DNA from: Aristolochia californica
Lineage: Eukaryota > Streptophyta > Magnoliopsida > Piperales > Aristolochiaceae
Direction of reading: 5' to 3'
Assembly: GCA_029961685.1 (NCBI GenBank)
Contig: JARWKL010000004.1
Location: forward strand, 20,024,348-20,088,347
Length of the DNA stretch: 64,000 nt
A program made the translations under genes and the position numbers. This document shows positions 21,457 through 33,310 of the stretch, in pieces. Within the stretch, counting starts at the first letter, position 1, and each line of letters opens with the position of its first letter. The notes beneath the pieces were generated by a model that did no database searches, had not been told where the DNA came from, and saw nothing but the letters and a program-made list of their open reading frames with translations.

Positions 21457-22713
21457 ATAATGGTTACTGGAGACTTATTTTCACAAGTAGTACTTTTCCA
21501 ACGCTTTCTGAAAATTTGCATTAACAAGGCTTTATAGTTGTTGAAAATAATTTGTTTCAGCAAAATTTCTTGGTATGAATTTTTGGATTGAAAAGTGTTT
21601 CTAGAAAACATGAGGCACTAATGGTCCCTCGAGAAATACTTCGACAAAAAAATTTCAACGTTTCTTGAAAAAATACACAAACAAGGCCTTATAATTGTAA
21701 AATGTAATTTCCTTCAAAAAAAAATTGTCTACCTCAAAATTTTCATGCTAAAAATTTTAATTTGGAAAAACGTTTCTAGGAAACATGGGGTACTAATAGT
21801 CTCAGACATATTTTTACTAGAAATTCTTTTCCAACGTTTCCTGAAAAAAGGCACTAAAGAGACCTTATAGTTGTAGAATACAATTTGTTTCGACAAAATT
21901 TCCCTAGTAAGAATTTTCAGCTAGAAAAGTGTTTCCAGGAAACATGAGGCAATAATGGTTCCTAGAGACGTATATTTACTAATAATATTTTTCCAACATT
22001 TCCTTAAAAATGCCCTAACAAGGACTTATAGTTGTAGAAAGTAATTTATTTCAGCAAAATTTTACTCGTAAGAATTTTCACCTTCAATAAAATTTCCAAG
22101 AAACATTAGGCACTAATGATCTCAGAAGAGGTATTTTTAAAAGACATATTTTTCCAACATTTCCTGAAAAATGATACTAAAAGGCCTTATAATTTTACAA
22201 AGTAATTTGTTTATGCAAAAATTGTGTCACAAGAAATTTTTCCTAGTAAGAATGTTTTGCTACGAAAGTATTTCCAAGAAACATGAGACACTAATGGTCC
22301 CTGGAGAAATTTTTACTAGAAATACTTTTCCAACGTTTCTTGATAAAAATGCACTAACAAGGACTTATAGTTGTTTCATAAAAAAATGCCTGACACAAAA
22401 TTTTCCTGGTATAAATATTTTTCTACAAGAGTGATTGAGAGAAACAAGAGGTACTAATGGTCTCTGGTGACGTATTTTTACTAGACATATTTTTCCAACA
22501 TTTCCTAAAAAAAAGGCACTAACAAGGCCTTATAGATGTAGAAATAATTTTGTTCAGCAAAAATTCCTATCCAAAAACTTTTCAAGGTAAGAATTTTCAT
22601 CTAAAAAACTGTTTACAGGAAACATGAGGCAATAATGGTCCTTGGAGACATAATTTTACTAGAAATATTTTTCCAATGTTTCCTAAAAAAACACTAATGT
22701 TGCCTTCTAGTTA
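21457..22713 (+). repeat. Satellite tract S5
   Basis: About seven monomers in the common orientation, ending at the rearranged element A4. Confidence 0.9.
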
Positions 22714-22956
22714 TGTTGGAAGATAAGCTCGAGCCCACATGACCAAGGAAGGCCCACATATCTAAGATTATTATACGATGAGCCACACGACCAAGGAAGG
22801 CCCACAAGATGGGCCCAAACCCATAAGAAGTAGGACCCACAATGATTACCATGAGCTGGCATCCTTATCACATCAGTTGGAAGATCAAGAAGGACTCGCA
22901 CAAGTATCTTATCTTACGATCACGTCAAAGAAGAGTTTTAGTTTGAGTTATGTTTG
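22714..22956 (+). repeat. Forward LTR fragment of A4
   Basis: Begins TGTTGGAAGATAAGC and breaks after GAGTTATGTTTG. It is an inverted copy of 24392-24634. Confidence 0.85.
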
Positions 22957-24192
22957 ATAATAAGTTCCTCCGTCATGGTTTCCTAACTGTGATATATAAC
23001 ACGAAAGAGAACCCATAAAATAATGTCCCCAAAGAGACATAATAGCAGCAACTGTATATAACACGGCCATCTTCCAACACATATAACACAAACCAAATAT
23101 CATAGATGTAGCAATAAGTGATTCCAGCTTGAACCAAGTATCATAAGTGATCGCTACTTGAACCAAATATCATAGATGTAGCAATAAGCCAAAATAAGAG
23201 AGATGTATAAATAATCCCTCAAACCAGGGAGAAGTGAGATATTTTTCTGATATATCAACTCAAATAGTGACGCAAAACAATTGGCTTAAATTAGGACTTT
23301 CAATGTAACAGAATACCAGCATGACCTTTGATTCTTCCAATTCGAATATATCTTTCAATATAGATCAGATTGACATGAAATGTTTTCCTTCTAAAAGTAG
23401 ACTTAAATAAATTTCATCCAATTATAAATTAGCTTCATAAAATATAATTTTTAGAAGATAAATAATCTGATATATTTTGGTCTCTGTCATCTGGCCGAAC
23501 TAAATACTGTTTCTCCAATTTTTTCCAGAATGATCATTGACTCTTCAAATATCAATATCTCCTTATAAAAAGATCATACTAAGGATTGGTTGAATAGGTA
23601 AGAAATAAACTTACGTATATTTCTTTTGATATATAATTCTCCATATAAAGTCTCTTTCTTGATAGCATAAATTACCTCAGAATTTGAAGCTTTTTGTTGC
23701 CGATCGAACCTCTTTTTCAATCTGACCTTTGCTGTTTCAAATATCGATTTGTCTTTGTAGATAACTCAGATAAAAAATTGGTTGAATATTTAAAAGAATA
23801 GACTTATAGATATTTCTTTTTATATATATATTTCACCATATAAAGTCTGGTTCTTGATAGCAAAAAATACCTCGCAATATGAAGATTGTTGTTGTTGCTC
23901 GAACCTTTTTGCAATCTGATCTTCGCTCATTCAAATATTGACATCTTTCTGTAGATAACTCCGATTGGAACAAATCATTTTTATTTGGAAAGTAGACTAA
24001 AATATATTTCTGTAAATATATAATTTTTAATATGAAAAACTCCGTATAGAGGTAAAAATCGTAAGGAAATCTACAGTATAGGGATTGAAAAAAATAACTA
24101 CTAACTAGACTTAGGGTTTAGGGTTTAGAGAAAAGGATCACATTACCTCCGTAAGTTGACCAAGTCAACTCACAGAACCTGCTCTGATACCA

Positions 24193-24634
24193 CGTTGAAG
24201 TCATGGAAAAGTTAAATACTTCATTGACATCAATAACTTTTTGTATTCAGAGTACATGAACCTCTATTTATAATAGAGGAAGGTAGTACAGTCCAATTAC
24301 AATAAAACTACCCTTGTCCCAATTATACCCAAACTCTAACACTTAAAGATAAGTCCTAACATAATTAAATAACTCAATATAGATAAAAGACAAACATAAC
24401 TCACAATAAAACTCTTCTTTGACGTGACCATAAGATAAGATACTTTTGTGAAACCTTCTTGATTTTCCTACTGATGTGATAAGGATGCCAGCTCATGGTA
24501 ACCATTGTGGATCCTACTTCTTATGGGTTTGGGCCCATCTTGTGGATCTTCTTTGGTCATGTGGCCTATCTTATAATACTCTTATATATGTGAGCCTTCC
24601 TTGGTCATGTGGGCTTGGGCCCTATCTTCCAACA
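24193..24634 (-). repeat. 5' LTR of A4 (reverse)
   Basis: Full-length LTR, plus-strand text from CGTTGAAGTCATGG to CTTCCAACA. The first base is changed from the TG terminus of the family. Confidence 0.86.
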
Positions 24635-27600
24635 CTAGGTAAGATTTTTTTGCTTGAAAAGTGTTTCTAGGAAACTTGAGGTAAGAATTTTTTGCTTGAA
24701 AAGTGTTACCTCAAAAAATGCACAAACAATGCCTTATAGTTGTATAAAGTATTGTGGTTTCACCAATAATTACATACCACAAAATTTTCAACTAGAAATG
24801 TGTTGCCAGAACATATGAGGCACTAATGGTCCATGGAGACATATTTTTACTAGAAATATTTTTCAAACATTTTATGAAAAATACAAGAAAAAAGTTATAA
24901 GGTTGGAGAAACTAAATTGCTTCACCAAAAAATGACTTACCACAATTTTCCTAGTAAGAATTTTCTGCTAGAAAACGTTTCCTGGAAACATGCACTAGTG
25001 GTCCCTAGAGACGTGTTTTTACTAAAAGTATTTCTCCAATATTTACTACAAAAAAGGCATTAACCAGGCCTTATAGTGGTAGAAAGTAATTTGTTTCAGA
25101 AAAATTGCCTCACCACAAAATTTTTCTGGTAAAAACTCTTAGCTGGAAATGTTTTTCCAACAAACATGAGGCAGTTATGGTGTTAGGAGACATATTTTTA
25201 CTTGACATAATTTTCCAATGTTTCTTGAAAAAATGCACTGACATGACCTTATAGTTGCAGGAAGTAATTTTTTTAAGCAAAAATTGGCTTACCAAAGAAT
25301 TTTCCACATAAGAATTTTTAACCAGAAAAGTGTTTTCAAGAAAGGTGATGTAGTTATGGTCCCTAGAGACATTTTCACAAGAAATACTGTGCAAATGTTT
25401 CCTGAAAAAAGGTACAACCATGGCTTTGTAGTTGTAGAAAGTAATTTGTTTCAAAAAAAATTGTGTTACCACAAAATTTTCCAGGTAAGAATTCTTTGCT
25501 AGAAACGTGTTTCCATAAAATATGCACTTATGGTCCTTGGAGACGTATTTTTAAAAGAATTATTTTTCCAACATTTCGTGAATAAGGGAACTAACAACGC
25601 CATAAAGTTGTAGAAAGTAATTAGTTTCAGTAAAAATTGCTATACCTCAAAATTTTCTAGATAAGAATTTTCAACTAGAAAAGTGAAAATATTTTTCCAA
25701 TGTTCCTTCAAAAAAAAAGGCACTAACAAGGCAATACAGTTATAGAAGGTCATTTGTTTCAACAAAAATTGTCTTACCACAGAATTTTCCTTGTAAGCAT
25801 TTTAGGCTAGAAAAGTGTTTCAAGAAACATAAGGCACTAATGATCCCTAGACACATATTTTTACTACAAATATTTTACCAACTTTTCTTGAAAAAAGGCT
25901 CCAACAAAGCCTTAAAGTTGTAAAATATAATTTATTTCAGTAAAAATTGCCTTACCACCTATTTTTCTAGGTCTGAATTTTCAACGTTTCCAAAAACAAA
26001 ATGCACTAACAAGGCCTTTAGTTGTTCAAAGTAATTTGATTCAGAAACATTTGCCTAATAAAAACTTTTCCAAGTAAGAATTTTTAGCTAGAAAAGTGTT
26101 TCTAGGAAACATGTGTCACTAATGGTCCCTACAGACGTATTTTTACTAGAAATACTTTTCCAATGTTTCTTGAAAAAATACACTAACAAAGCCTTGTAGT
26201 TGTAGAAAGTAATTTGTTTCAACAAAATTTTACTGGTAAGAATTTTCAGCTTGAAAAGTGCTTCGTGTAAACATGATGCACTAATGATCCTTGGACACAT
26301 ATTTTTACTAGAAATATTTTTCCGACGTTTCTTGAAAAAATACATCAACAAGGCCTTATAGATGTAGAAAGTAATTTCTTTTAGCAAAAAATGTTTTACC
26401 TCAAGAAATTTCCTGGAAAATGTTTTTGCTAGAAAAGTATTTCCAAGAAACATGAGGCATTAATGGTCCCTGGAGACATATTATTACAATAAATAATTTT
26501 CCAACATTTCCTAAAAAAGGCACTAATAAGGCCTTATAGGGTTAAAATGTAATTTTCTCCACCAAAAATTGCCATACCACAATATTTTCCTGGTCAAATT
26601 TTTCAATGTTTCCAAAAAAAAATGCACTTACAAGCCTTATAGTTGTTGAAAGTAATTTGATTCAAAAAAAAGTTGGCTTACCAAAAAAGTTACCTAGTAA
26701 GAATTTTTCGCTAGAAAAGTGTTTTCAGGAAACATGAGGCACTAATGGTCCCTACAGATGTATTTTTAAAAGAAATATTTTTCCAATGTTTCAAGAAAAA
26801 ATACACTAACAAAACCTTGTAGTTGTAGAAAGTAATTTGTTTCAGTAAAATTTTTTGAGTAGAAAATTTTCAGCTTGAAAAGTGTTTGGAGGAAAACAAG
26901 AGGCACTAATGGTCCATGGACACGTATTTTGACTACAAATACTTTTCCAAGGTTTACTAAAAAATTACACGAACAAGGCCATAAAGTTGCAGAAAGTTAT
27001 TTGTTTTAGTAAAAATTGTTTTAGCACAAAATTTTCCTTTTAATAATTTTTCACTAGAAAAGTGTTTCCTGGAAACATGAGGCACTAATGGTCCCTGGAG
27101 ATATTTTTTTTCTAGAAATACTTTTCCAACATTTCCTGAAAAAAAAAGCACTAAGAAGGCCTTATAGTTGTAAAATGTAATTTGATTCAGAAAAAACGCC
27201 TTGAGCAAAAACATTTCCAAGATAGAATTTTCAGCTAGAAACGTTTTTCTTGCATACGTGTTTTTACTAGAAATACTTTTCCAACATTTCCTAAAAAATA
27301 CATTAACAAGCCTTGTAGTTGTACAAAGTAATTTGTTTTAGTAAAATTTTCCTTGTAAGAATTTTTTGCTTGAAATTTTTTTCAAGGAAACATGAGGCAC
27401 TAAAGGTCCCTGGATAGGTATTTTTACTATAAATACTTTTACAATGTTTCCTAAATAATGTACTAACAAGGTCTTTTAGTAGTAGAAAGTAAATTTTTTT
27501 AGCAAAATTTTGTTGCAAAGAATTTTCCTAAAAAATTGTCCCTAGAGACGTATTTTTAATTGAAATACTTTGCCAATGTTTCCTTAAAAAAAGGCACTAA

Positions 27601-28570
27601 AAAGGTCTAATAGTTGTAGAAAGTAATTTGTTTTAGCAAAAATTTCCTTACCACAAATTTTTCCTGGTAATTGTTTTCGACTACAAAAGTGTTTCCAAGA
27701 AACATGTGGCACTAATGGTCTGTGGAGACATATTATTACTAGAAGTACTTTTCTAATTTTTCCAAAAAAAGGCACTAACATGGGGTTAAAGTTTTAGAAA
27801 GTAATTTATTTAAGCAAAAATTGACTTACCAAAACAAATTTTAGTAAGAATTTTTTGCTAGAACAGTGTTTCCAGGAAACAAGAGATAGTCCTTGGAGAT
27901 TTATTTTTACTAGAAATATTTTCTAACATATCCTGAAAAAAATGCACTAACAAGGCGTTATAGTTGTAAAACATAATTTGTTTCAGCAAAAATGGTCTTA
28001 CCACAAAATTTTCATGTAAAAATTTTATGCTAGAAAAGTGTTTCCAACAAAGATGAGTCACTAATGGACCCTGGAGATGTATTTTTTCTAAATTTATGTT
28101 TTCCAATTTTTCCTTAAAAAAGGCTCTCTCTTATAAATTTTGAAAGTAATTTGTTTTAATAAAAATTGCCTTACCACAAAATTTTCCTGGTAAGAATTTT
28201 TAGCTAGAAAAGTGTTTCCAAGAAACATGAGGTTCTAAATATCTCTGAAGACGTATTTTTACTCGAAATACATTTCCAATGTTTCCTTAAAAAATGCACA
28301 AACAATGCCTTATATTTGTAGAAAGTACGGTGGTTTCACCAAAAATTGTCTTACCACAAAATTTTTTTAGTAAGAATTTTCAACTAGAAATGTTTTGCCA
28401 GGGCTCATCAGGAACTAATGGTCCCTAGAGACATACTTTTACTAGAAATAGATTTCTAACATTTCATGAAAAATACCCGAAAAAGGCCTTATAGTTAGAG
28501 AAAGTAATTTGTTGTGGCCAAAATTGATTTACCACAAAATTTACCTAGTAAGAATATTCTGCTAGAAAAG
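24635..28570 (+). repeat. Satellite tract S6
   Basis: The longest tract, about 3.9 kb in the common orientation. It includes shortened monomers near 25985 and 26605 in which TTTTCAACGTTTCC joins two normally separate parts, followed by the variant TAATTTGATTCAG. The target copy AAAAG of solo LTR A5 lies at its end. Confidence 0.91.
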
Positions 28571-28919
28571 TATTGAATTTAAGGAAAATAGAAATACTTC
28601 ATTGACTTCACTAACTTATTATATTCAGAGTACATGAACCTCTATTTAATAGAGGAAGGTGGTAGTGTCCAATTATAATAAAACTACCTTTGTCCCAATT
28701 ACACCCAATCTCTAACACTTAAAGATAAGTCCTAGAATAATTAAATAACTCAATATAGATAAAACACAAACATAACTCAAATTAGGACTCTTCTAGGACG
28801 TGATGGTAAGATAATGATGCCTTTGTGAGTTACAAAAGGGGTAGTGGTCTCTCTTATAATAATACTCTTAGATATGTGGGTCTTCCCTAGTCGTGTGAGC
28901 TAGTGCCCATCTTCAAACA
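28571..28919 (-). repeat. Solo LTR of family A (A5)
   Basis: A 349-bp reverse LTR with internal deletions, flanked by a perfect 5-bp duplication AAAAG (28566-28570 and 28920-28924). No internal sequence remains, so it is the product of LTR-LTR recombination. Confidence 0.9.
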
Positions 28920-31141
28920 AAAAGTGTTTCCAGGAAACATGCACTTATGGTCCCTGGAGACGTATTTTTACTAAAAATAGTTTCCCAAAATTTCTTTTAA
29001 ATGTCACTAACAAGGCCTTATAATTGTAGAAAGTAATTTGTTTTAGCAAAAATTACCTCACCACAAAATTTTCCTAGTAAAAATTCTCAGCTAGAAAAGT
29101 ATTCCTAGTAAACATGAGGTACTTATCATGAGAAATATTTTTATTAGAAATACTTTTCCAATGTTTCAAATAAAAATTCAGTAATAAGGCCATATAGTTG
29201 TATAAAGTAATTTGTTTCTGTAAAAATTGTTTTATGAATTATAATTTTCGACTAGAAAAATGTTTCCAAGAAACATGAGGCACTAATGGTCCCTAGAGAC
29301 GTATCCTAACTTGAAATATTTTTTGAATGTTTCTTGAAAAAATGCACTAACATGACCTTCTAGTTGTAGGAAGTAATTTGTTTCAGCGAAAATTGCTTTA
29401 TAAAAAATAATTTTGGTAAGAATTCTCTACTAGAAAAGTGTTTCCAATAAACATGAGGCACTTATGGTCCCTAGAGACGTATTTTTACAAGAAATACTTT
29501 ACCAACATTTCAAGAAAAAAGGCACTAATAAGGCCTAAAAGTAGTAGAAAGTAATTAGTTTCAGAAAAAAAAATTTAGACGAAAGAATATTTAGTTACAA
29601 AAGTTTTTCTAGGAAACATGAGGCACTAATGGTCCAAGGAGATGTATTTTTACTAGAAAATATTTTTCCAATGTTTCCTGGAAAAAAGGCACTACCAAGG
29701 CCATACTGTTATAGAAAGTAATTTATTTCGGCAAAAAATTCTTACCACAACAAGGTCTTATAGTATTTGAAAGTTAGTTTATTTAGAAAAAAATGGCTTA
29801 CCAAAAAAATTTCCTAGTAAGAATTTTTGGCTAGAAAAGTGTTTCCAGAAAACATGAAGCACTAATGGTCCATGCAGATGAATTTTGACTAGAAATACTT
29901 GTCCAACTTTTCCTAAAAAAAATGCACTTACAAGGCCTTGTAGTTGTAGAAATTAATTTGTTTCAGCAAAATTTTCTTGGTAAGAATTTTCATATTGAAA
30001 AGTGTTTCGAGGAAATATGAGGAACTATTGGTCTCTAGAGATGTATTTTTACTAGAAATATTTTTCCAATGTTTCCTTAAAAATACACTAACAACACCTT
30101 ATAGTTGTAGAAAATAATTTTTTATAGCAAAACATTTCTTAGCACAAAATTCTCTTGTTAAGAATTCTCGACTAGAAAGGAGGTTCTAGGAAACTTGAGG
30201 CACTTATGGTTCCTGGAGACGTATTTTAACAAGAAATATTTTTCCAACATTTAATGAACAAAGGCACTAACAAGACCTTGTAGTTGTAGAAAGTAATTAG
30301 TTTCATAAAAAAATGCCTTACCTAAAAATTTTCAAGGTAAGAAATTTTAACTAGAAAAGTGTTTCAGGGAAACTTGAAGCACTAATGATCCAAGGAGTTA
30401 CTAAAAAATATTTTTCCAATGTTTTTTTGAAAAATAAAAAGCACTAAGACGACCATAATGTTATAGAATGTAATTTGTTTAAGTAAAAATAGCTTTACCA
30501 CAAAATTTTCTTAGAAATAATTTTTAGCTAGAAAAGTGTTTCCTGGAAACATGAGGCATTAATGGTCCCTAGAGATGTATATTTACTACAAAATAATATT
30601 CCAACATTTCTTTAAAAAAAAAGGCTCTAACAAGGCCTGAAATTTGTAAAATGAAATTTGTTTCAGCAAAAAATTGCCTTACTACATATTTTTCTAGTAA
30701 GAATTTTCAACGTTTGCTAAAAAATGCACTAACATGGCCTTATAGTGAAAGTAATTTGATTACGAAAAAATTGTCTTACCAACAAATTTTCTTGTAAGAA
30801 TTTTCTGCTAGAAAAGTGTTTCTTGGAAACATGAGGCACTAATGGTCCCCATAAACATATTTTTACTAAAAATATTTTTCCAACGTTCCCTGAAAAAATG
30901 AATTACCAAGGCCTTGTACTTGTAGAAAGTAATTTGTTTCAAGAAAATTTTCCTGGTAAGAATTTTCATCTTGAAAAGTATTTCGAGGAAACATGAGGCA
31001 CCAATCGTCCTTGGAGACATATTTTTATTAAAAATATTTTCCAATGTTTTCTAAAAATACTCTGGAAAAAGGCCATATAGTGGGACAAAGTAATTTGTTT
31101 CAAAAAAAAAATATTTACCTCAAAATTTTCCTAGAAAAAAT
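28920..31141 (+). repeat. Satellite tract S7
   Basis: About 12 monomers in the common orientation, including shortened ones near 29755 and 30700. Confidence 0.91.
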
Positions 31142-31378
31142 TGTTAGGGATTAGACACCCTAATTCAAAACTAACGAGTGCAATAACAACAATCGTAGAA
31201 GAAAGGAAAATCAAGTAAACAAAAACACGCAAGATTTGTACAGGTTCACCACTCTTCGCCGGTCTACTCGCCCTTCTCGACCCCTGATAGGTATGGTTTC
31301 TCCTCCCATGTATCTCTTGCAACTACTTTATCTTCTATTTCTATTCTCTCTTGCTACAAAGATGCAATGTCACATGAG

Positions 31379-31437
31379 TGTTGGCAAAAGGCAATGCAAA
31401 CAGAACTATAAGCTCTAGAGGAGAATCACACTTGGAA
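31379..31437 (+). pseudogene. Forward copia RT N-terminal scrap
   Basis: The forward frame reads WQKAMQTEL, stop, ALEENHTWN, the start of a copia reverse transcriptase domain. It is opposite in orientation to the RT at 31870-32490 and about 60 bp long. Confidence 0.65.
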
Positions 31438-31648
31438 TGTATATAAGATAAGTTTTATGTTAATATTTGTTGTATAAATTATGACATGTACATAGGTTAA
31501 TTAGAAAGGGATTATTTGGGCTGGGTTGCATTGTATTTAGCCCATGGGCTGTATTGTAATTTACCTAACCCTAAGTTTAAATAGTAAAGAAGAAGAAGGG
31601 AGCCGCAATCCCATTTTTCCAGCCTCCTTGGTGTCTTCTTGCTCACAA
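31438..31648 (+). other. Promoter-like, LTR-like stretch in D
   Basis: AT-rich text with TAACCCTAAGTTTAAATAGTAAAG, which resembles a telo-box followed by a TATA region, then a purine-rich leader. Probably part of an LTR of an unnamed element. No gene. Confidence 0.4.
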
Positions 31649-31862
31649 TAAACTCAAAGCTTGATGCTCTTCTCCTTGGCTATTCTGTCAGCCTCTTGTG
31701 GTGGTGTTTCTGTCCACCAAACTCAGAGCTTGGAACTGTTGCTCTTGGTTGTGTCGTCAGTCTCATTTGGTGATGGTTCTGTCCATGCAAACTCAGAGTT
31801 GGGAGCTCTTATCCTGGATGTTCTGTCAGCCTTCAGTGGTGGACGTTGGGTGTTCTCATCAG
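31649..31862 (+). repeat. Three 70-bp tandem repeats
   Basis: AAACTCAAAGC/AAACTCAGAG motifs start units at 31649, 31719 and 31789, exactly 70 bp apart. Each has CTCTT...TGTCAGYCT...GGTG...TGTCC. The 114-residue open frame over them is a consequence of a near-repeat frame and is not called as a gene. Confidence 0.8.
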
Positions 31863-31869
31863 GCTTCAC

Positions 31870-32490
31870 TCGTCTAGAAATCTTTGTCAGCACCCAAATC
31901 CTTAATTGCAAACTTCTTGGACAACTCTCTTTTCACCTTATCTATTTCCTATTACAAGAACCTACTATCAATGTGTCATCAATATATAGTAGTAGAATGG
32001 TGTAGGAGTCATCAAGCTTCTTTAGATAACAACAATGATCCATCTAGCACCTCAAGAAACCAATATTACTCATGAAGATGTCAAAATTCTTATACCACTA
32101 TCTTGAAGCCAATTTAAGACCATAAAAGATATTTTGAAGTTTGCACACCATTTTCTCCTTTCCTTGTGCTTTGAAACCCAATGTCTGCATCATGTAAATT
32201 TCTTCCTCCAAATCACCATGAAGAAATGTTGTCTTTACATCCAACTTCTCTAAGTGTAAGTCTTCATTTGCCACTAATTGAAACATTGTTCTAATAGTAG
32301 TCAATTTCATTACTGGAGAGAAAATCTCAGTGTAGTCAATGCCTTCTTTTTGGTGAATGCCCTTTACATGCAGTCTTGCTTTGTACCACTTGTTGCCATC
32401 ATCTTCATCTTTTATTCGGTACACCCATTTATTCTTCAAGTCCTTCCCTTTTGGTAACTCGGTCAATTGCCATGTCTGATTGTATAACAA
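31870..32490 (-). pseudogene. D reverse transcriptase, decayed
   Basis: The reverse frame 32490-32098 has QTWQLTELPKGKDL, NKWVYRIK, FSPVMKLTTIR, LEKLDVKTTFLHGDLEEEIY and LQNIFYGLK. After a stop it continues with LLLYIDDTLIVG (YIDD catalytic motif at 31975-31986) and, in another frame, KVKRELSKKFAIKDLG. The catalytic aspartates are intact, but stops and frameshifts break the gene. RNase H is absent. Confidence 0.82.
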
Positions 32491-32837
32491 TTAATCCATC
32501 TCATCCTTCATGGCCAACTCCCACTTGGTTGATTCATCAACTTGCACGGCTTCCTCATAACTCTCTGGTTCACCTTTATCAGTCAACAAAATATAATTCA
32601 ACGTAAGGGAGTGTCTCTGTGGTGGTCTGCTAGATCTGAAAGATCTCCTACTTTCAGTCACAAGAATGTCCTGATGTACTTATGGTGGTATATTTTTCAA
32701 GTCTTCCTAAGCAATATTCTCCATCTCAATGACTGGAAGATCTCTCAACTAAATCACGTCAGACTTCTTAGCTTCATTACTTGTACTCTTAGAATCTGTT
32801 CTCAACCTATCTTTATAAAAGGCACCTTAATTGAAGA

Positions 32838-33115
32838 TCACATTCTTGCTCTTGATAACCTTACGACTTTGGTCATCCCAAAAATGATAATCAAATTCAG
32901 TATCACCATAGCCAATAAAAAAATATATATCTTAGATTTAGCATCAAGTTTACTCCTAATAGTAGAATCAATATGAATATAAGAAACACAACCAAAAACT
33001 TTCAAGAAAGAAAGGTTTACCTCTTTGCCGATCCAAAACTCTTCTAATACTTTGTAATCCATGGTGTTGAAGGGCCTCTGTTGATCAAATAGGTGGAGGT
33101 GCTAATAGCCTTAGA
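32838..33115 (-). pseudogene. D integrase C-terminal fragment
   Basis: Reverse text reads TYLINRGPSTP, then after a frameshift LEEFWIGKEVNLSFLKVFGC, SYIHID and SKLDAKSK. This is the usual C-terminal end of copia integrase. The catalytic core is missing. Confidence 0.78.
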
Positions 33116-33310
33116 ACCAAAACATCTTTGGCAATCTCCTATCTTCCATTGCTGGAATAATTCACTATGAAGATGAAATAGTTTACAAGAGATATCGCAC
33201 ACACTCACATGTGTTTTCTCGGGATGCAACTCAAAATCCTTCTTCGTGATGATGATGAAACCCTAATAGCGGTTCAGCATAATGTTTTGATTAGGCTCCA
33301 CTACTTAACA

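Larger units (their letters stand above)
22714..24634 (-). mobile_element. Family A element, copy A4, rearranged with head-to-head LTRs
   Basis: The right side is a normal reverse A element: LTR 24193-24634, primer site TGGTATCAGAGC (24192-24181), telo-box, duplicated leader and internal region. The left side is a 243-bp piece of LTR (22714-22956) in forward orientation, joined directly to the reversed minisatellite region. Both outer ends therefore carry the same LTR end, TGTTGGAAGAT, pointing inward. The part holding the 58-bp array and 3' LTR has been lost. No 5-bp duplication is visible (AGTTA left, CTAGG right). Confidence 0.85.
31142..33310 (-). mobile_element. Rearranged copia element of family D
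   Basis: Bounded on the plus strand by TGTTAGGGATTAG at 31142 and TACTTAACA at 33310, with a possible target duplication AAAAT/AGAAT. The outer parts look like two portions of an LTR (31142-about 31330 and about 33125-33310). Between them lie reverse-strand integrase and reverse-transcriptase remnants and, near the left, a short forward RT fragment and a promoter-like repeat. Gag, protease and most of integrase are missing. Confidence 0.75.

Noticed and set aside
31661..32005. 114-residue forward frame with a repeated LLL..SVS pattern
   Set aside because: Generated by the 70-bp tandem repeat and the antisense of RT; no coding evidence.
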